From: JAHFPN01 sp963765745
GTDB taxonomy: Bacteria; Pseudomonadota; Alphaproteobacteria; Rhizobiales; Xanthobacteraceae
Assembly: GCA_963765745.1 (NCBI GenBank)
Contig: CAVXXM010000011.1
Span: 62,001-126,000 of the forward strand
DNA length: 64,000 nucleotides
Reading direction: 5' to 3'
The notes below the pieces were generated by a model that was not told the DNA's origin, did not search any database, and saw nothing but the letters and a program-made list of their open reading frames with translations. Position 1 is the first letter of the stretch. Every line of letters starts with the position of its first letter. Below, one piece after another: positions 49,118 to 57,967 of the stretch. The position numbers and the translations under genes are program-made.

Positions 49118-50830
49118 CTATTCCTTCTTGTCGGTGCGCTTGGTGAGCGAGGGCCCGAGAATGTCGCCGAGCGTCGCGCCCGAGTCGGACGAGCCGTACT
49201 GGGCGACCGCTTCCTTCTCCTCGGCGATCTCCAGCGCCTTGATCGAAGCCATGACCTTGCGCGCGCGCTTGTCGAACAGCGTCACGCGCGCGTCCACCTT
49301 TTCGCCGACGACGAAACGCTCGGTGCGCTGATCGGAGCGGTCGCGCGCAAGGTCGGAGCGCTTGATGAACGTGGTGAGATCGGTGCCGACGATCTTGGCC
49401 TCGAGTCCGCCTTCCTTCACCTCGGTGATCTCGCAGGTGACCACCGCGCCCTTCTTGAGATCCCCGGCCTGAGCGAACGGGTCGCCCGAGAGTTGCTTGA
49501 TGCCGAGCGAAATGCGCTCCTTCTCGACGTCGACGTCGAGCACCATGGCCTTGACCATGTCGCTTTTCTTGAACTCCTCGATCACTTGCTCGCCGGGCCG
49601 GTTCCAGTCGAAATCCGAGAGATGCACCATGCCGTCCACTTCGCCATCGAGGCCGAGGAACAGGCCGAACTCGGTCTTGTTCTTGACCTCGCCCTCCACA
49701 ATGGTGCCGACCGGATGTTTCTCGGCGAACACCTCCCACGGATTGGCCAGCGTCTGCTTGAGGCCCAGCGAGATGCGGCGCTTGACCGGATCGACCTCGA
49801 GCACCTGAACCTCGACCTCCTGAGAGGTAGAGACGATCTTGCCCGGGTGGACGTTTTTCTTGGTCCACGACATTTCGGAAACGTGCACCAGTCCCTCGAT
49901 GCCGGGCTCGAGCTCCACGAAGGCGCCGTAGTCGGTGATGTTGGTGACGCGGCCCTTCACCTTGGTGCCGACCGGATAACGCGCCTCGATGCCCTCCCAG
50001 GGATCGCCCTGCAGCTGCTTCATGCCGAGCGAGATGCGGTGGGTTTCGTGATTGATCTTGATGATCCGCACCTTGACCTGCTGGCCGATGGTCAGGACGT
50101 CGTTGGGATGATTGACGCGGCGCCAGGCGATGTCGGTCACGTGCAGCAGGCCGTCGATACCGCCGAGATCGACGAAGGCGCCGTAATCGGTGATGTTCTT
50201 CACGACGCCGTCGATGGTCTGGCCCTCCTCGAGACTCGACACCAGCTCGTGGCGCTGGCCGGCGCGGGTCTCCTCGAGCACGGTGCGGCGCGAAACGACG
50301 ATGTTGCCGCGCCGGCGATCCATTTTCAGGATCTGAAACTGTTGCGGCGTGTGCATGAGCGGACCGATGTCGCGGATCGGGCGAATATCCACCTGGCTCC
50401 TGGGCAAGAAGGAAACGGCGCCGTCGAGATCGACGGTGTAGCCGCCCTTGACCTGGTTGAAGATGACGCCGGTGACCTTCTCGTTGGCCTGGAACGCCTT
50501 TTCGAGACGGCCCCAGCTCTCCTCGCGCCGCGCCTTGTCGCGCGACAGCACCGCCTCGCCCAGCGCGTTCTCCACCCGCTCGAGATAGACCTCGACCTCG
50601 TCGCCGACCTTGAGCGCGCCCTCGCGGCCGGGACCGGCGAATTCCTTTATCGCCACGCGGCCTTCGGTCTTCAGGCCGATGTCGATAACGGCGATGTCCT
50701 TCTCGATGCCGACCACCTTGCCCTTGACGACCGAGCCTTCATGCAGGTCGACGCGGCCGAAGGATTCCTCCAGCATTGCGGCGAAGTCTTCGCGGGTGGG
50801 CTGAGCGGTCTGTTTGGCGGCGGCGGGCAT
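49118..50830 (-). CDS. rpsA: 30S ribosomal protein S1
   Basis: S1 binds mRNA leaders and unwinds structure for initiation. The start is ATG 50830 (MPAAAKQTAQPTREDFAAML), 570 residues; the frame upstream is non-coding leader. Six S1 repeats follow one another, with marker segments such as VVKGKVVGIEKDIAVIDI, VKNITDYGAFVDLGGIDGLL, VTNITDYGAFVELEPGIEGL and VKNKTEFGLFLGLDGEVDGM. The cmk-rpsA pairing is conserved; a 178-bp spacer separates them. Confidence 0.98.
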   Translation of the reverse strand: MPAAAKQTAQPTREDFAAMLEESFGRVDLHEGSVVKGKVVGIEKDIAVIDIGLKTEGRVAIKEFAGPGREGALKVGDEVEVYLERVENALGEAVLSRDKARREESWGRLEKAFQANEKVTGVIFNQVKGGYTVDLDGAVSFLPRSQVDIRPIRDIGPLMHTPQQFQILKMDRRRGNIVVSRRTVLEETRAGQRHELVSSLEEGQTIDGVVKNITDYGAFVDLGGIDGLLHVTDIAWRRVNHPNDVLTIGQQVKVRIIKINHETHRISLGMKQLQGDPWEGIEARYPVGTKVKGRVTNITDYGAFVELEPGIEGLVHVSEMSWTKKNVHPGKIVSTSQEVEVQVLEVDPVKRRISLGLKQTLANPWEVFAEKHPVGTIVEGEVKNKTEFGLFLGLDGEVDGMVHLSDFDWNRPGEQVIEEFKKSDMVKAMVLDVDVEKERISLGIKQLSGDPFAQAGDLKKGAVVTCEITEVKEGGLEAKIVGTDLTTFIKRSDLARDRSDQRTERFVVGEKVDARVTLFDKRARKVMASIKALEIAEEKEAVAQYGSSDSGATLGDILGPSLTKRTDKKE

Positions 50831-51008
50831 CGGTTCTCCTGATGGTGGATCGGGTTCGGGTGTCGGTGAAATAAACGTCGCGTGCGGCGCGGCCGATCCG
50901 GGCAACAGCCCGGAGCCATGACTTCGTTGCGGCAAAACTGCCGCGCGGCACGAGACGATTGGGCGTTCCGGCGCGAAAACGCGAGGCGGAGCGGGCCTGC
51001 CTCCTACG

Positions 51009-51662
51009 CTACGAGGGCGCGGGTGAACCCCGCCCTCGGCCCGCCCGGACAGCCTCCACGATGGAAAGAACCGCCCGGAACGCGGCCTCTATATCGAGAT
51101 CGGTGGTATCGAGCAAGGCCGCATCCGGCGCGGCCTTCAGGGGCGCGATGGCGCGCCCGGAATCGCGGGCGTCGCGCTTCCTGATCTCGGCCAGCACCGC
51201 GTCATAGGCCAGCGTCTCGCCGCGTTCCGTTAGTTCCCTATGGCGCCGCCAGGCGCGCACTTCGGGCCTGGCGGTGACGAATATCTTCGCCTCGGCCTGG
51301 GGGGCGATGACGGTACCGGTGTCGCGGCCGTCGAGCACGGCGCCCCCGGGCCGGCCGGCGAAATCCTGCTGCAAGGCTAGAAGTGCCGCACGCACCTCGG
51401 GGATCGCCGCGACGCGCGAAGCAGCTTCGCCGAGCGCCGCACCCGAGAGCCGCTTCGCATCGAGCCCTTCGAGGGAAAGCGTGCGGGCGACGGCCGCCGC
51501 CGCCGCCGAGTCATCGAGGCGCTTCTTTGCGTCGAGTAGCTCGGCCGCAACCGCGCGATAGAGCAGCCCGGTATCGAGATGCGGCAGGCCAAGATAGACC
51601 GCGATTCGGCGCGCGAGCGTGCCCTTGCCCGACGCCGCCGGCCCGTCGATGGTGACGATCAT
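51009..51662 (-). CDS. cmk: Cytidylate kinase
   Basis: Phosphorylates CMP and dCMP to the diphosphates. It has 217 residues. The P-loop is IDGPAASGKGTLARRIA at the N-terminus, followed by LPHLDTGLLYRAVAAELL, the CMP-binding GRDTGTVIAPQAEAKIFVTA, and the lid RRHRELTERGE. It starts 3 bp after the aroA stop, so aroA-cmk-rpsA form a run, the same order as in many proteobacteria. Confidence 0.96.
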   Translation of the reverse strand: MIVTIDGPAASGKGTLARRIAVYLGLPHLDTGLLYRAVAAELLDAKKRLDDSAAAAAVARTLSLEGLDAKRLSGAALGEAASRVAAIPEVRAALLALQQDFAGRPGGAVLDGRDTGTVIAPQAEAKIFVTARPEVRAWRRHRELTERGETLAYDAVLAEIRKRDARDSGRAIAPLKAAPDAALLDTTDLDIEAAFRAVLSIVEAVRAGRGRGSPAPS

Positions 51663-51665
51663 CGC

Positions 51666-53018
51666 TTACCCGATATCGGCGCCGAGCTTGTGCATCAGCT
51701 CGGAGAAGCCCGGAAAGCTGGTGGCGACGAAGGAAATATCGTCGGCGCCGACCGGCTTGTCGCTGGCGAGTCCCATCACCAGAAAGCTCATGGCGATCCG
51801 GTGATCCATGTGGGTCGCGACGTTGCCGCCGCCTTCGACCTTGCGCTTGCCGTGCACGATCAGATCGTCGCCGCAAATCTCGTGGACGACGCCGTTCACT
51901 TTGAGGCCGGCGGCGACCGCGCCCAGCCGGTCGGATTCCTTGACACGCAATTCGGCAAGTCCACGCATCGCTGTGGTTCCTTCGGCGAAAGCCGCGGCGA
52001 TTGCGAGCACAGGATATTCGTCGATCATCGAAGGCGCGCGCGCGGCGGGAACCTCGACGCCCTTGAGCGCCGAGGCGCGCACGCGCAGATCCGCGATTGT
52101 CTCGCCGCCCTCCTCGCGCAGTTCCAACTCTTCGATCTGCGCGCCCATTTCCTTGAGCGTCACGATCAGGCCCGAGCGCAGCGGATTCATCAAGACGCCT
52201 TGCAGAACGATGTCCGACCCCGGAACCAGAAGCGCCGCTACGAGCGGAAAAGCCGCCGATGAGGGATCGGCCGGCACGCGCACGCGTTGCGGCAAGAGTT
52301 CCGGCCGGCCCTTGAGCACGATTCGCTTTCCGTGCGCATTATGCTGCGTGACTTTCAGCTCGGCGCCGAAATAGGCGAGCATGCGCTCGGTATGGTCCCG
52401 CGTCGCCGCTTCCTCGATCAAAGTAGTCTCGCCCGGCGCCGCCAGCCCGCAAAGCAGCACCGCCGATTTCACTTGTGCTGAGGGGACCGGGCTCTTGAAC
52501 TCGATCGGGATCGGGTCGCGCGCACCCTTGAGCTTGAGCGGCAGCCGGCCGCCCTCGGCCTGCTCCATGACCTCCGCACCCATGCGCGCGAGCGGATCCA
52601 GCACGCGCCGCATCGGCCGCTGGCGCAGGCTGTCGTCGCCGTCGAAAGCGGCCTCGATCGGATGACCGGCGACGACGCCGAGCATTAGCCGCGTGCCAGT
52701 GCCGGCATTGCCGAAATCGAGTGGCGCCCAGGGCGGCAACAGCGAACCGATGCCCACGCCGTGCACGCTCCAGACGCCGGTTCCGCTACGCTGAAGCTTG
52801 GCCCCGAGCACACCACAGGCGCCTGCGGTGGCAAGCACGTCGGCGCCCTCCAGAAGGCCCTCGATCCGGGTCTCGCCCACCGTGAGCAGGCCCAGCATCA
52901 GCGCGCGGTGGGAGATCGACTTGTCGCCGGGCACGCGAACGCGGCCCTTGAGCGCGCCCGCGCGGCGGGCGACGGCGGGCCTAGCGTGGGCCTTTGGGTG
53001 CGCCGGAGCTACGGACAT
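51666..53018 (-). CDS. aroA: 3-phosphoshikimate 1-carboxyvinyltransferase (EPSP synthase), class II-like
   Basis: Sixth step of the shikimate pathway, joining PEP to shikimate-3-phosphate. The start is ATG 53018 (MSVAPAHPKAHARPAVARRA), 450 residues. Substrate motifs are VPGDKSISHRALML, LDFGNAGTGTRLML, SAQVKSAVLLCGL and APSMIDEYPVLAIAAAFAEG, with ELRVKESDRL and the C-terminal ATHMDHRIAMSFLVMG. Overall it resembles the Agrobacterium CP4 enzyme, but the glyphosate-determining position is Gly106 (NAGTG) where CP4 has Ala100. It is divergent from the TIGR02300 gene. Confidence 0.95.
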   Translation of the reverse strand: MSVAPAHPKAHARPAVARRAGALKGRVRVPGDKSISHRALMLGLLTVGETRIEGLLEGADVLATAGACGVLGAKLQRSGTGVWSVHGVGIGSLLPPWAPLDFGNAGTGTRLMLGVVAGHPIEAAFDGDDSLRQRPMRRVLDPLARMGAEVMEQAEGGRLPLKLKGARDPIPIEFKSPVPSAQVKSAVLLCGLAAPGETTLIEEAATRDHTERMLAYFGAELKVTQHNAHGKRIVLKGRPELLPQRVRVPADPSSAAFPLVAALLVPGSDIVLQGVLMNPLRSGLIVTLKEMGAQIEELELREEGGETIADLRVRASALKGVEVPAARAPSMIDEYPVLAIAAAFAEGTTAMRGLAELRVKESDRLGAVAAGLKVNGVVHEICGDDLIVHGKRKVEGGGNVATHMDHRIAMSFLVMGLASDKPVGADDISFVATSFPGFSELMHKLGADIG

Positions 53019-53168
53019 CGTTTTCTCGTTTCGGCGCGAGGCTCTAGCACGCAGCCGAGAGTCCGTCACCGATGCAGGCCAGCGGCTTTTCGGCCTTGAC
53101 AGGCAGGGGGCAGCGGTCCAATTGAGGCGCCCATTTTCCAGCTATTTCCTGCAAGCGGAGGAGTTTTG

Positions 53169-53561
53169 GTGGCCAAGCCCGAACTCGGCATCAAGCGCGT
53201 GTGTGGCAGCTGCGGGTCGAAATTCTACGACCTCGCGCGCAGTCCAATCGTCTGCCCGAAGTGCGGAACCGTGTATCAGGTCGCGGCCGTCACGCGGGCG
53301 CGAGCCGAGCCGGTCGCACCCAAGCCGGTCCCGGTCGAGGAGCCGGAGGTCAAGCGTCCCGCCAACGTCATCTCGCTCGAGGATGCGGATGCGGAGGCGA
53401 GCGGCAAGAAGAAAACTGCAGCGACACCGGATGCCGATGACGACGAGACGGAGACTCCCGCTGCGACGGAGGACGATACGTTCCTCGAGCAGGAGGAAGA
53501 GGAACCCGGCACGGTCTCCGAAATCATCGGCGAGAAGGTCGAGGGCGACGAGGAGCCTTGA
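53169..53561 (+). CDS. TIGR02300-family zinc-ribbon protein with acidic tail
   Basis: A 130-residue protein from GTG 53169, preceded by GGAGGAG at the right distance; the TTG one codon earlier is less likely. The N-terminal 35 residues hold two CxxC pairs (KRVCGSCGSKFYDL and PIVCPKCGTVY), a zinc ribbon. The remainder is an unstructured, strongly acidic tail (ATPDADDDETETPAATEDD, then EQEEEEPGTV). Proteins of this shape are widespread in alphaproteobacteria and of unknown function. Its position beside aroA-cmk-rpsA is conserved. A regulatory or chaperone role would be a guess. Confidence 0.85.
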   Translation: MAKPELGIKRVCGSCGSKFYDLARSPIVCPKCGTVYQVAAVTRARAEPVAPKPVPVEEPEVKRPANVISLEDADAEASGKKKTAATPDADDDETETPAATEDDTFLEQEEEEPGTVSEIIGEKVEGDEEP

Positions 53562-53674
53562 GGGGCGGAACGCCCCGTGCTTAGTCCGAATGCTTAGTCC
53601 GAACCGCCCGGGACACCCAGCACCCGGGCTCGCCGCCGTAGCCTGAATTCCGGCTTTCCAACCGGCGGCCGTGT

Positions 53675-53750
<76 letters not shown>

Positions 53751-53898
53751 AATCCCCTCCCGATAGAAGCAGCGCCGCCACCCTCGCCTTGCGAAGGGCC
53801 GCGCGCGATCCCATATCTTTCGTGCATCGGGTTCGACCGAGCCCGGTCCGGGGCGCCCATCTGGGGCCCCACAAAGTCGCTTTGGCGAGGACTTTGCG

Positions 53899-54336
53899 AT
53901 GTCGCGCGTACCTACGCTTTCGAGTCCGTTCCTGCTCGGCTTCGAGGAGATCGAGCGGGCGCTCGACCGGGTCGCCAAGGCGGCCGACGGTTATCCGCCC
54001 TATAACGTCGAGCGCTTGCCCGCGGCCAAGGACCGGCCGGAGCGGATCCGGATCACGCTCGCCGTCGCCGGATTCTCGCGCGCGGAACTTGAAATCACCG
54101 TCGAAGAAAACGAGCTGGTGATCGCCGGCCGCCAGAGCGACGACAGCGCCGGGCGCACCTTCCTGCATCGCGGCATCGCCGCGCGGCAGTTCCGGCGAAC
54201 CTTCGTGCTCGCCGACGGCATCGCGATCACAGGCGCCGATCTGAAAGACGGACTCCTGTCGGTCGATCTGGAACGGCCCGAAGCCGCACGGCCCGTGCGC
54301 CGGATCGAGATCGGGGCCAAGGACGGAAAGGACTAA
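53899..54336 (+). CDS. Small heat-shock protein, Hsp20/IbpA type
   Basis: ATP-independent holdase of 145 residues. The N-terminus STLxxP-type segment (SRVPTLSSPFLLGFEEIERAL) and the alpha-crystallin core (PPYNVERL, IRITLAVAGFSRAELEITVE, RGIAARQFRRTFVLADGI, GLLSVDLERPE) match the rhizobial class A small Hsps. No ROSE-type thermometer was recognised in the 148-bp leader. The next gene, a DUF1150 protein, starts 4 bp after the stop, a pairing common in Hyphomicrobiales. Confidence 0.92.
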   Translation: MSRVPTLSSPFLLGFEEIERALDRVAKAADGYPPYNVERLPAAKDRPERIRITLAVAGFSRAELEITVEENELVIAGRQSDDSAGRTFLHRGIAARQFRRTFVLADGIAITGADLKDGLLSVDLERPEAARPVRRIEIGAKDGKD

Positions 54337-54340
54337 GACC

Positions 54341-54622
54341 ATGAACACGCAACACGAAGATCCGAAGGCGATGGACCCAAAGGCCACGAACTTCACGCCC
54401 GAGGCGTTCGCGGCGCTCGGCGGCGGACGCATCGCTTATGTGCGGGCGCTCCGTTCCGAGGACGTGCGCACGATTTTCCCGCAGGCGCCGAACATGGCGC
54501 CGGGCTTGGCGCTGTTTTCGCTGCACGCGGCCGACGGCACGCCGATCATGCTCACCGACACGCGCGAGGCCGCGCTCGCCAACGCGCGCGAGCACGAGCT
54601 CGTCACCCTCAGCGTTCATTGA
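54341..54622 (+). CDS. DUF1150 family protein
   Basis: A 93-residue protein with the family core FAALGGGRIAYVRALRSEDV, then FPQAPNMAPGLALFSLHAAD and PIMLTDTREAALANA. Its function is unknown. It is co-transcribed with hsp20 (4-bp gap), which suggests a stress-linked role, but nothing in the sequence shows the activity. The last codons overlap a short repeat. Confidence 0.88.
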   Translation: MNTQHEDPKAMDPKATNFTPEAFAALGGGRIAYVRALRSEDVRTIFPQAPNMAPGLALFSLHAADGTPIMLTDTREAALANAREHELVTLSVH

Positions 54623-54647
54623 ACGGAAACCGTTCACTGAACGAAAC
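54613..54647. repeat. Palindromic tandem repeat between DUF1150 and ptsN
   Basis: CGTTCATTGAACGGAAAC (54613-54630) is followed by the near-copy CGTTCACTGAACGAAAC (54631-54647). Each unit contains the dyad CGTTCAnTGAACG, and GAACGG-AAA-CCGTTC spans their junction. It sits at the 3' ends of two convergent genes and may help termination. Confidence 0.65.
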
Positions 54648-54656
54648 CGTGTTCGA

Positions 54657-55127
54657 TCAGGCGGCGTGGGTCGCCGAGGGCGGCTGCGTGGTGAGCAGTT
54701 CATGGAGGGTCTGCGCGTCGGTGATCGCACGCAACTTCGCGGCGGTCACCGGGTCGCGCAGCAGGCGCGCGATGCGCGCCAGCGCCTTCAGATGATCGGC
54801 GCCGGCCGCTTCGGGGGCCAATAGCAGAAAAATCAGATCGACCGGGTGGCCGTCGAGGGCCTCGAAATCGATCGGCTTCGCCAGCCGCGCGAACAGGCCG
54901 ACGAGCCGGTCGAGCTTGGGCAGCTTGCCGTGCGGGATCGCGACCCCGTTGCCGATTCCGGTCGAGCCCAGGCGCTCGCGTTGCAGCAGGATATCGAAAA
55001 TCTCACGCTCCGCACGGCCGGTGGAACCCGCGGCCCTAGCCGCGAGTTCCTGCAGCGCCTGCTTCTTGTTGGCCGCCTTCAGCGCAGGAAAGATCGCGTC
55101 GGCGGCGAGAAGGTCATCGAGTGGCAT
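54657..55127 (-). CDS. ptsN: PTS nitrogen-regulatory IIA protein
   Basis: PtsN (EIIA-Ntr) is the phosphoacceptor end of the regulatory PTS, controlling potassium and nitrogen responses. The start is ATG 55127 (MPLDDLLAADAIFPAL), 156 residues. The phosphorylated His is His66 in GIGNGVAIPHGKLP. The family segment PVDLIFLLLAPEAAGADHLK is present. It lies 103 bp downstream of rpoN; the hpf/raiA gene often found between the two in related genomes is absent. Confidence 0.94.
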   Translation of the reverse strand: MPLDDLLAADAIFPALKAANKKQALQELAARAAGSTGRAEREIFDILLQRERLGSTGIGNGVAIPHGKLPKLDRLVGLFARLAKPIDFEALDGHPVDLIFLLLAPEAAGADHLKALARIARLLRDPVTAAKLRAITDAQTLHELLTTQPPSATHAA

Positions 55128-55230
55128 GATTTTTTCGTGATCCAGCCGAACTGCGTTCGGGGGAATCGAGAAGGCGCGGAACATAAGAGCCGATCTCTAC
55201 CGGGTCAATGGGCCATAGCCCGCGCGGCGT

Positions 55231-56793
55231 TCAGAGGATGTGGCTCACCTGTTTCTCGCGCCGGCGCTGCACCGAGGAGGGGATGCGCATGGCTTCGCGA
55301 TATTTCGCGACCGTGCGGCGAGCGATATCGACGCCGGCCTCTTTCAAGCGCTGCACGATGGTGTCGTCGGACAGCACCGTTTGCGCAGTCTCGGCCTCGA
55401 TCAGCTCCTTGATGCGGTGACGCACGGCTTCGGCCGAATGCGCTTCGCCGGTGCCGGTCGCGGCGATGGACGAGGAGAAGAAATATTTCAGCTCGAAAAT
55501 TCCGCGCGGCGTAGCCATGTACTTGTTCGAGGTCACGCGCGAGACCGTGGATTCGTGCATGCTGATCGCGTCGGCGACCATGCGCAGGTTCAAGGGCCGC
55601 AGATGCTGGACGCCATAGGCGAGGAAGGCGTCCTGCTGGCGCACGATTTCGGTCGAGACCTTCATGATCGTCTTGGCGCGCTGGTCGAGCGAGCGGGTCA
55701 GCCAGTTGGCGGTCTGCAGGCATTCGGTGAGAAAGGCCCGCTCCTTCTCGCTCTTGGCGGTCTTGGAAACCGTCGCGTAATAGGTCTGGCTGACCAGCAC
55801 GCGCGGCAAAGTGTCGGCGTTAAGCTCCACGGTCCAGGAGCCGTCCGGAGCCGCGCGCACGAATACATCGGGCACGATCGGCTGCACCACGCCCTGGCCG
55901 AAGACGAGGCCGGGCTTGGGATTGAGCATGCGGATCTCGCCGACCATCTCGGCAAGGTCATCCTCGTCGACATCGCACACTCGCTTCAGTGCCGCGAGGT
56001 CGCGCTTGGCCAGCAGATCGAGATTGGCGATCAGCGACGCCATCGCCGGGTCGTAACGGTCGCGATCCTTGAGCTGGATCGCGAGACATTCGGCCAGATC
56101 CCGCGCGCAAACGCCCGAAGGGTCGAACTCCTGCAGCGTCGACAGCACCGCCTCGATCTCGGCCATGGGCGCGCCGAGTTTCTCGGCGATGGCGGCAAGA
56201 TCGCCGCGCACATAGCCGGCCTCGTCGACCAGATCGACCAGATGCTGGCCGATCATGCGGCGCACCGGATCGGTGATCGCCAGATTCAGCTGCCGCGACA
56301 GGTGTTCGGTGAGCGTAATCTCGGCGCTGACGAAGGCCTCCAGATTATAGTCCGCGTCGTCGCGGCCGCCGGCACCGACGCCGGCCCATTCGGAATAGCC
56401 CGGCGTCTCGGGCGGCGAGGCGCGTTGCACCGGCTCGCCCGAGTCCTCGGGAAATACGTTTTCGAGATTGGCGTCCATCTGGTTCTCGATGGCGCCGCGG
56501 CTGGTCTCAAGCTCCCCGCCGAGCCATTCGTCGGCGGGCGCGGCACCGCCTTCGGCCGGCGCGCCCTCGCCCTCCGGTTCGGCTGCGGCCTGGACTCCCG
56601 AAGTCTCGTCGGACGAGCGCGCGCCTTCGGGATCCTCGACGCGTTCGAGCAACGGATTGCGCTCGAGCTCCTCCTCGACAAAGGCCACCAGATCCAGGTT
56701 CGACAGCTGCAAGAGCTTGATCGCCTGCACCAGCTGCGGCGTCATCACCAACGCTTGGCTCTGGCGAAGCTGAAGTTTTTGCGAAAGCGCCAT
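55231..56793 (-). CDS. rpoN: RNA polymerase sigma-54 factor
   Basis: Sigma-54 directs transcription from -24/-12 promoters with enhancer-binding activators. The start is ATG 56793 (MALSQKLQLRQSQALVMTPQ), 520 residues; an in-frame ATG at 56838 adds 15 non-conserved residues. Region I is Gln/Leu-rich (MTPQLVQAIKLLQLSNLDL), region II is an acidic linker (about 50-140), the core-binding domain follows, then the HTH and the RpoN box ARRTVAKYREA near the C-terminus. It is downstream of lptB, the conserved order. Confidence 0.97.
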   Translation of the reverse strand: MALSQKLQLRQSQALVMTPQLVQAIKLLQLSNLDLVAFVEEELERNPLLERVEDPEGARSSDETSGVQAAAEPEGEGAPAEGGAAPADEWLGGELETSRGAIENQMDANLENVFPEDSGEPVQRASPPETPGYSEWAGVGAGGRDDADYNLEAFVSAEITLTEHLSRQLNLAITDPVRRMIGQHLVDLVDEAGYVRGDLAAIAEKLGAPMAEIEAVLSTLQEFDPSGVCARDLAECLAIQLKDRDRYDPAMASLIANLDLLAKRDLAALKRVCDVDEDDLAEMVGEIRMLNPKPGLVFGQGVVQPIVPDVFVRAAPDGSWTVELNADTLPRVLVSQTYYATVSKTAKSEKERAFLTECLQTANWLTRSLDQRAKTIMKVSTEIVRQQDAFLAYGVQHLRPLNLRMVADAISMHESTVSRVTSNKYMATPRGIFELKYFFSSSIAATGTGEAHSAEAVRHRIKELIEAETAQTVLSDDTIVQRLKEAGVDIARRTVAKYREAMRIPSSVQRRREKQVSHIL

Positions 56794-56883
56794 TACGCAT
56801 GCCGCCCCGCGGGCGGCTCCAAACCCGATCGAATTCATTATAGCGGTAATTGCCGGGATCGGGCGGTCGATCCCGCAACGGCG

Positions 56884-57882
56884 TTAAAGCCGGAATTCCT
56901 CGCCGAGATAGAGCCTGCGCACGTCCGGATTCGACACGATCTCGTCCGGTTCGCCCTCCATCAGGATTTCGCCGGAGTGCACGATATAGGCGCGGTCCAC
57001 CAGGCCGAGCGTTTCGCGCACATTGTGGTCGGTGATCAGGACGCCGATGCCGCGCGCGGTGAGGTGGCGCACCAGTTCCTGGATGTCGCCGACGGCGATC
57101 GGGTCGATGCCGGCGAAGGGCTCGTCCAACAGCATGAAGGCCGGGCGCGTGGCGATGGCGCGCGCGATTTCGACGCGCCGCCGCTCGCCGCCGGAGAGCG
57201 CGATGGCGGGCGAGCGGCGCACACGATCGATGTTGAACTCGTCGAGCAGCGCATCGAGGTCGCGCTCGCGCTTCTTGGCGTCGGGCTCGATCACCTCGAG
57301 CACAGCGCGAATATTGTCCTCGACATTCATGCCGCGGAAGATCGAGGCCTCCTGCGGCAGGTAACCGATGCCGAGCCGCGCGCGCCGATACATGGGAAGC
57401 TGGGTCACGTCGTGGCCGTCGAGCTCGATGCGGCCGGAATCGGCGCGGATCAGCCCGGTAATCATGTAGAACACCGTGGTCTTGCCGGCGCCGTTGGGCC
57501 CCAACAGGCCGACCGCCTCGCCGCGCTCCAGATCGATGCTGACATCGTTCACGACGCGGCGGCCGCCGTAGCTTTTCACGAGGCCGAACGTCGCAAGCAC
57601 CCCCTGGCCGCTCTGGGGCACCGGCACGGGCTTGCGGCGCGGCATCGCGCGGGGCTCCGGCATCGGAACGATTTCGGGAAGCGGGATCGGACGCCGGTCG
57701 GGCGGCCGCGAAGGCCTTCTCGATTCGGGCGGTCTCGATTCAGGCGGCGTGCGCTCCGGCCGGGGACGACGATCGGCGCGGCGCGGCACATCCTCGTCGA
57801 GCTGCCAGGCGTCGGGAAGCAGTTCGCGCCCGGAGGCTTCGGGGTCGGCCTTGGAGCGGAACCAGGAAAGAACCTTCAGCAC
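56884..57882 (-). CDS. lptB: LPS export ABC transporter ATP-binding protein LptB with N-terminal extension
   Basis: LptB is the ATPase of LptB2FG, which drives LPS to the outer membrane. The start is taken as GTG 57882 (VLKVLSWFRSKADPEASGRE), 332 residues. The ABC domain begins at about residue 92: Walker A LLGPNGAGKTTVFY, signature LSGGERRRVEIARAIA, Walker B AFMLLDEPFAGIDP, His switch LITDHNVRE. Ahead of it is about 90 residues rich in Pro and Arg (RRADRRPRPERTPPESRPPE), absent from E. coli LptB. In-frame ATGs inside the extension mean a shorter product is possible. lptA and lptC are upstream, rpoN downstream. Confidence 0.93.
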   Translation of the reverse strand: MLKVLSWFRSKADPEASGRELLPDAWQLDEDVPRRADRRPRPERTPPESRPPESRRPSRPPDRRPIPLPEIVPMPEPRAMPRRKPVPVPQSGQGVLATFGLVKSYGGRRVVNDVSIDLERGEAVGLLGPNGAGKTTVFYMITGLIRADSGRIELDGHDVTQLPMYRRARLGIGYLPQEASIFRGMNVEDNIRAVLEVIEPDAKKRERDLDALLDEFNIDRVRRSPAIALSGGERRRVEIARAIATRPAFMLLDEPFAGIDPIAVGDIQELVRHLTARGIGVLITDHNVRETLGLVDRAYIVHSGEILMEGEPDEIVSNPDVRRLYLGEEFRL

Positions 57883-57967
57883 GGACTCTCCGCTGCAGTG
57901 CTGCACTGCAATCGGGGCGTGATAGGCCCTTCGCAGCGTGGAGGCAACGCGAACGCCGGCGCCGCGA

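Noticed and set aside
49040..50842. A 600-codon plus-strand frame antisense to rpsA
   Set aside because: Periodic S1 repeats on the coding strand produce periodic shadows; not a gene.
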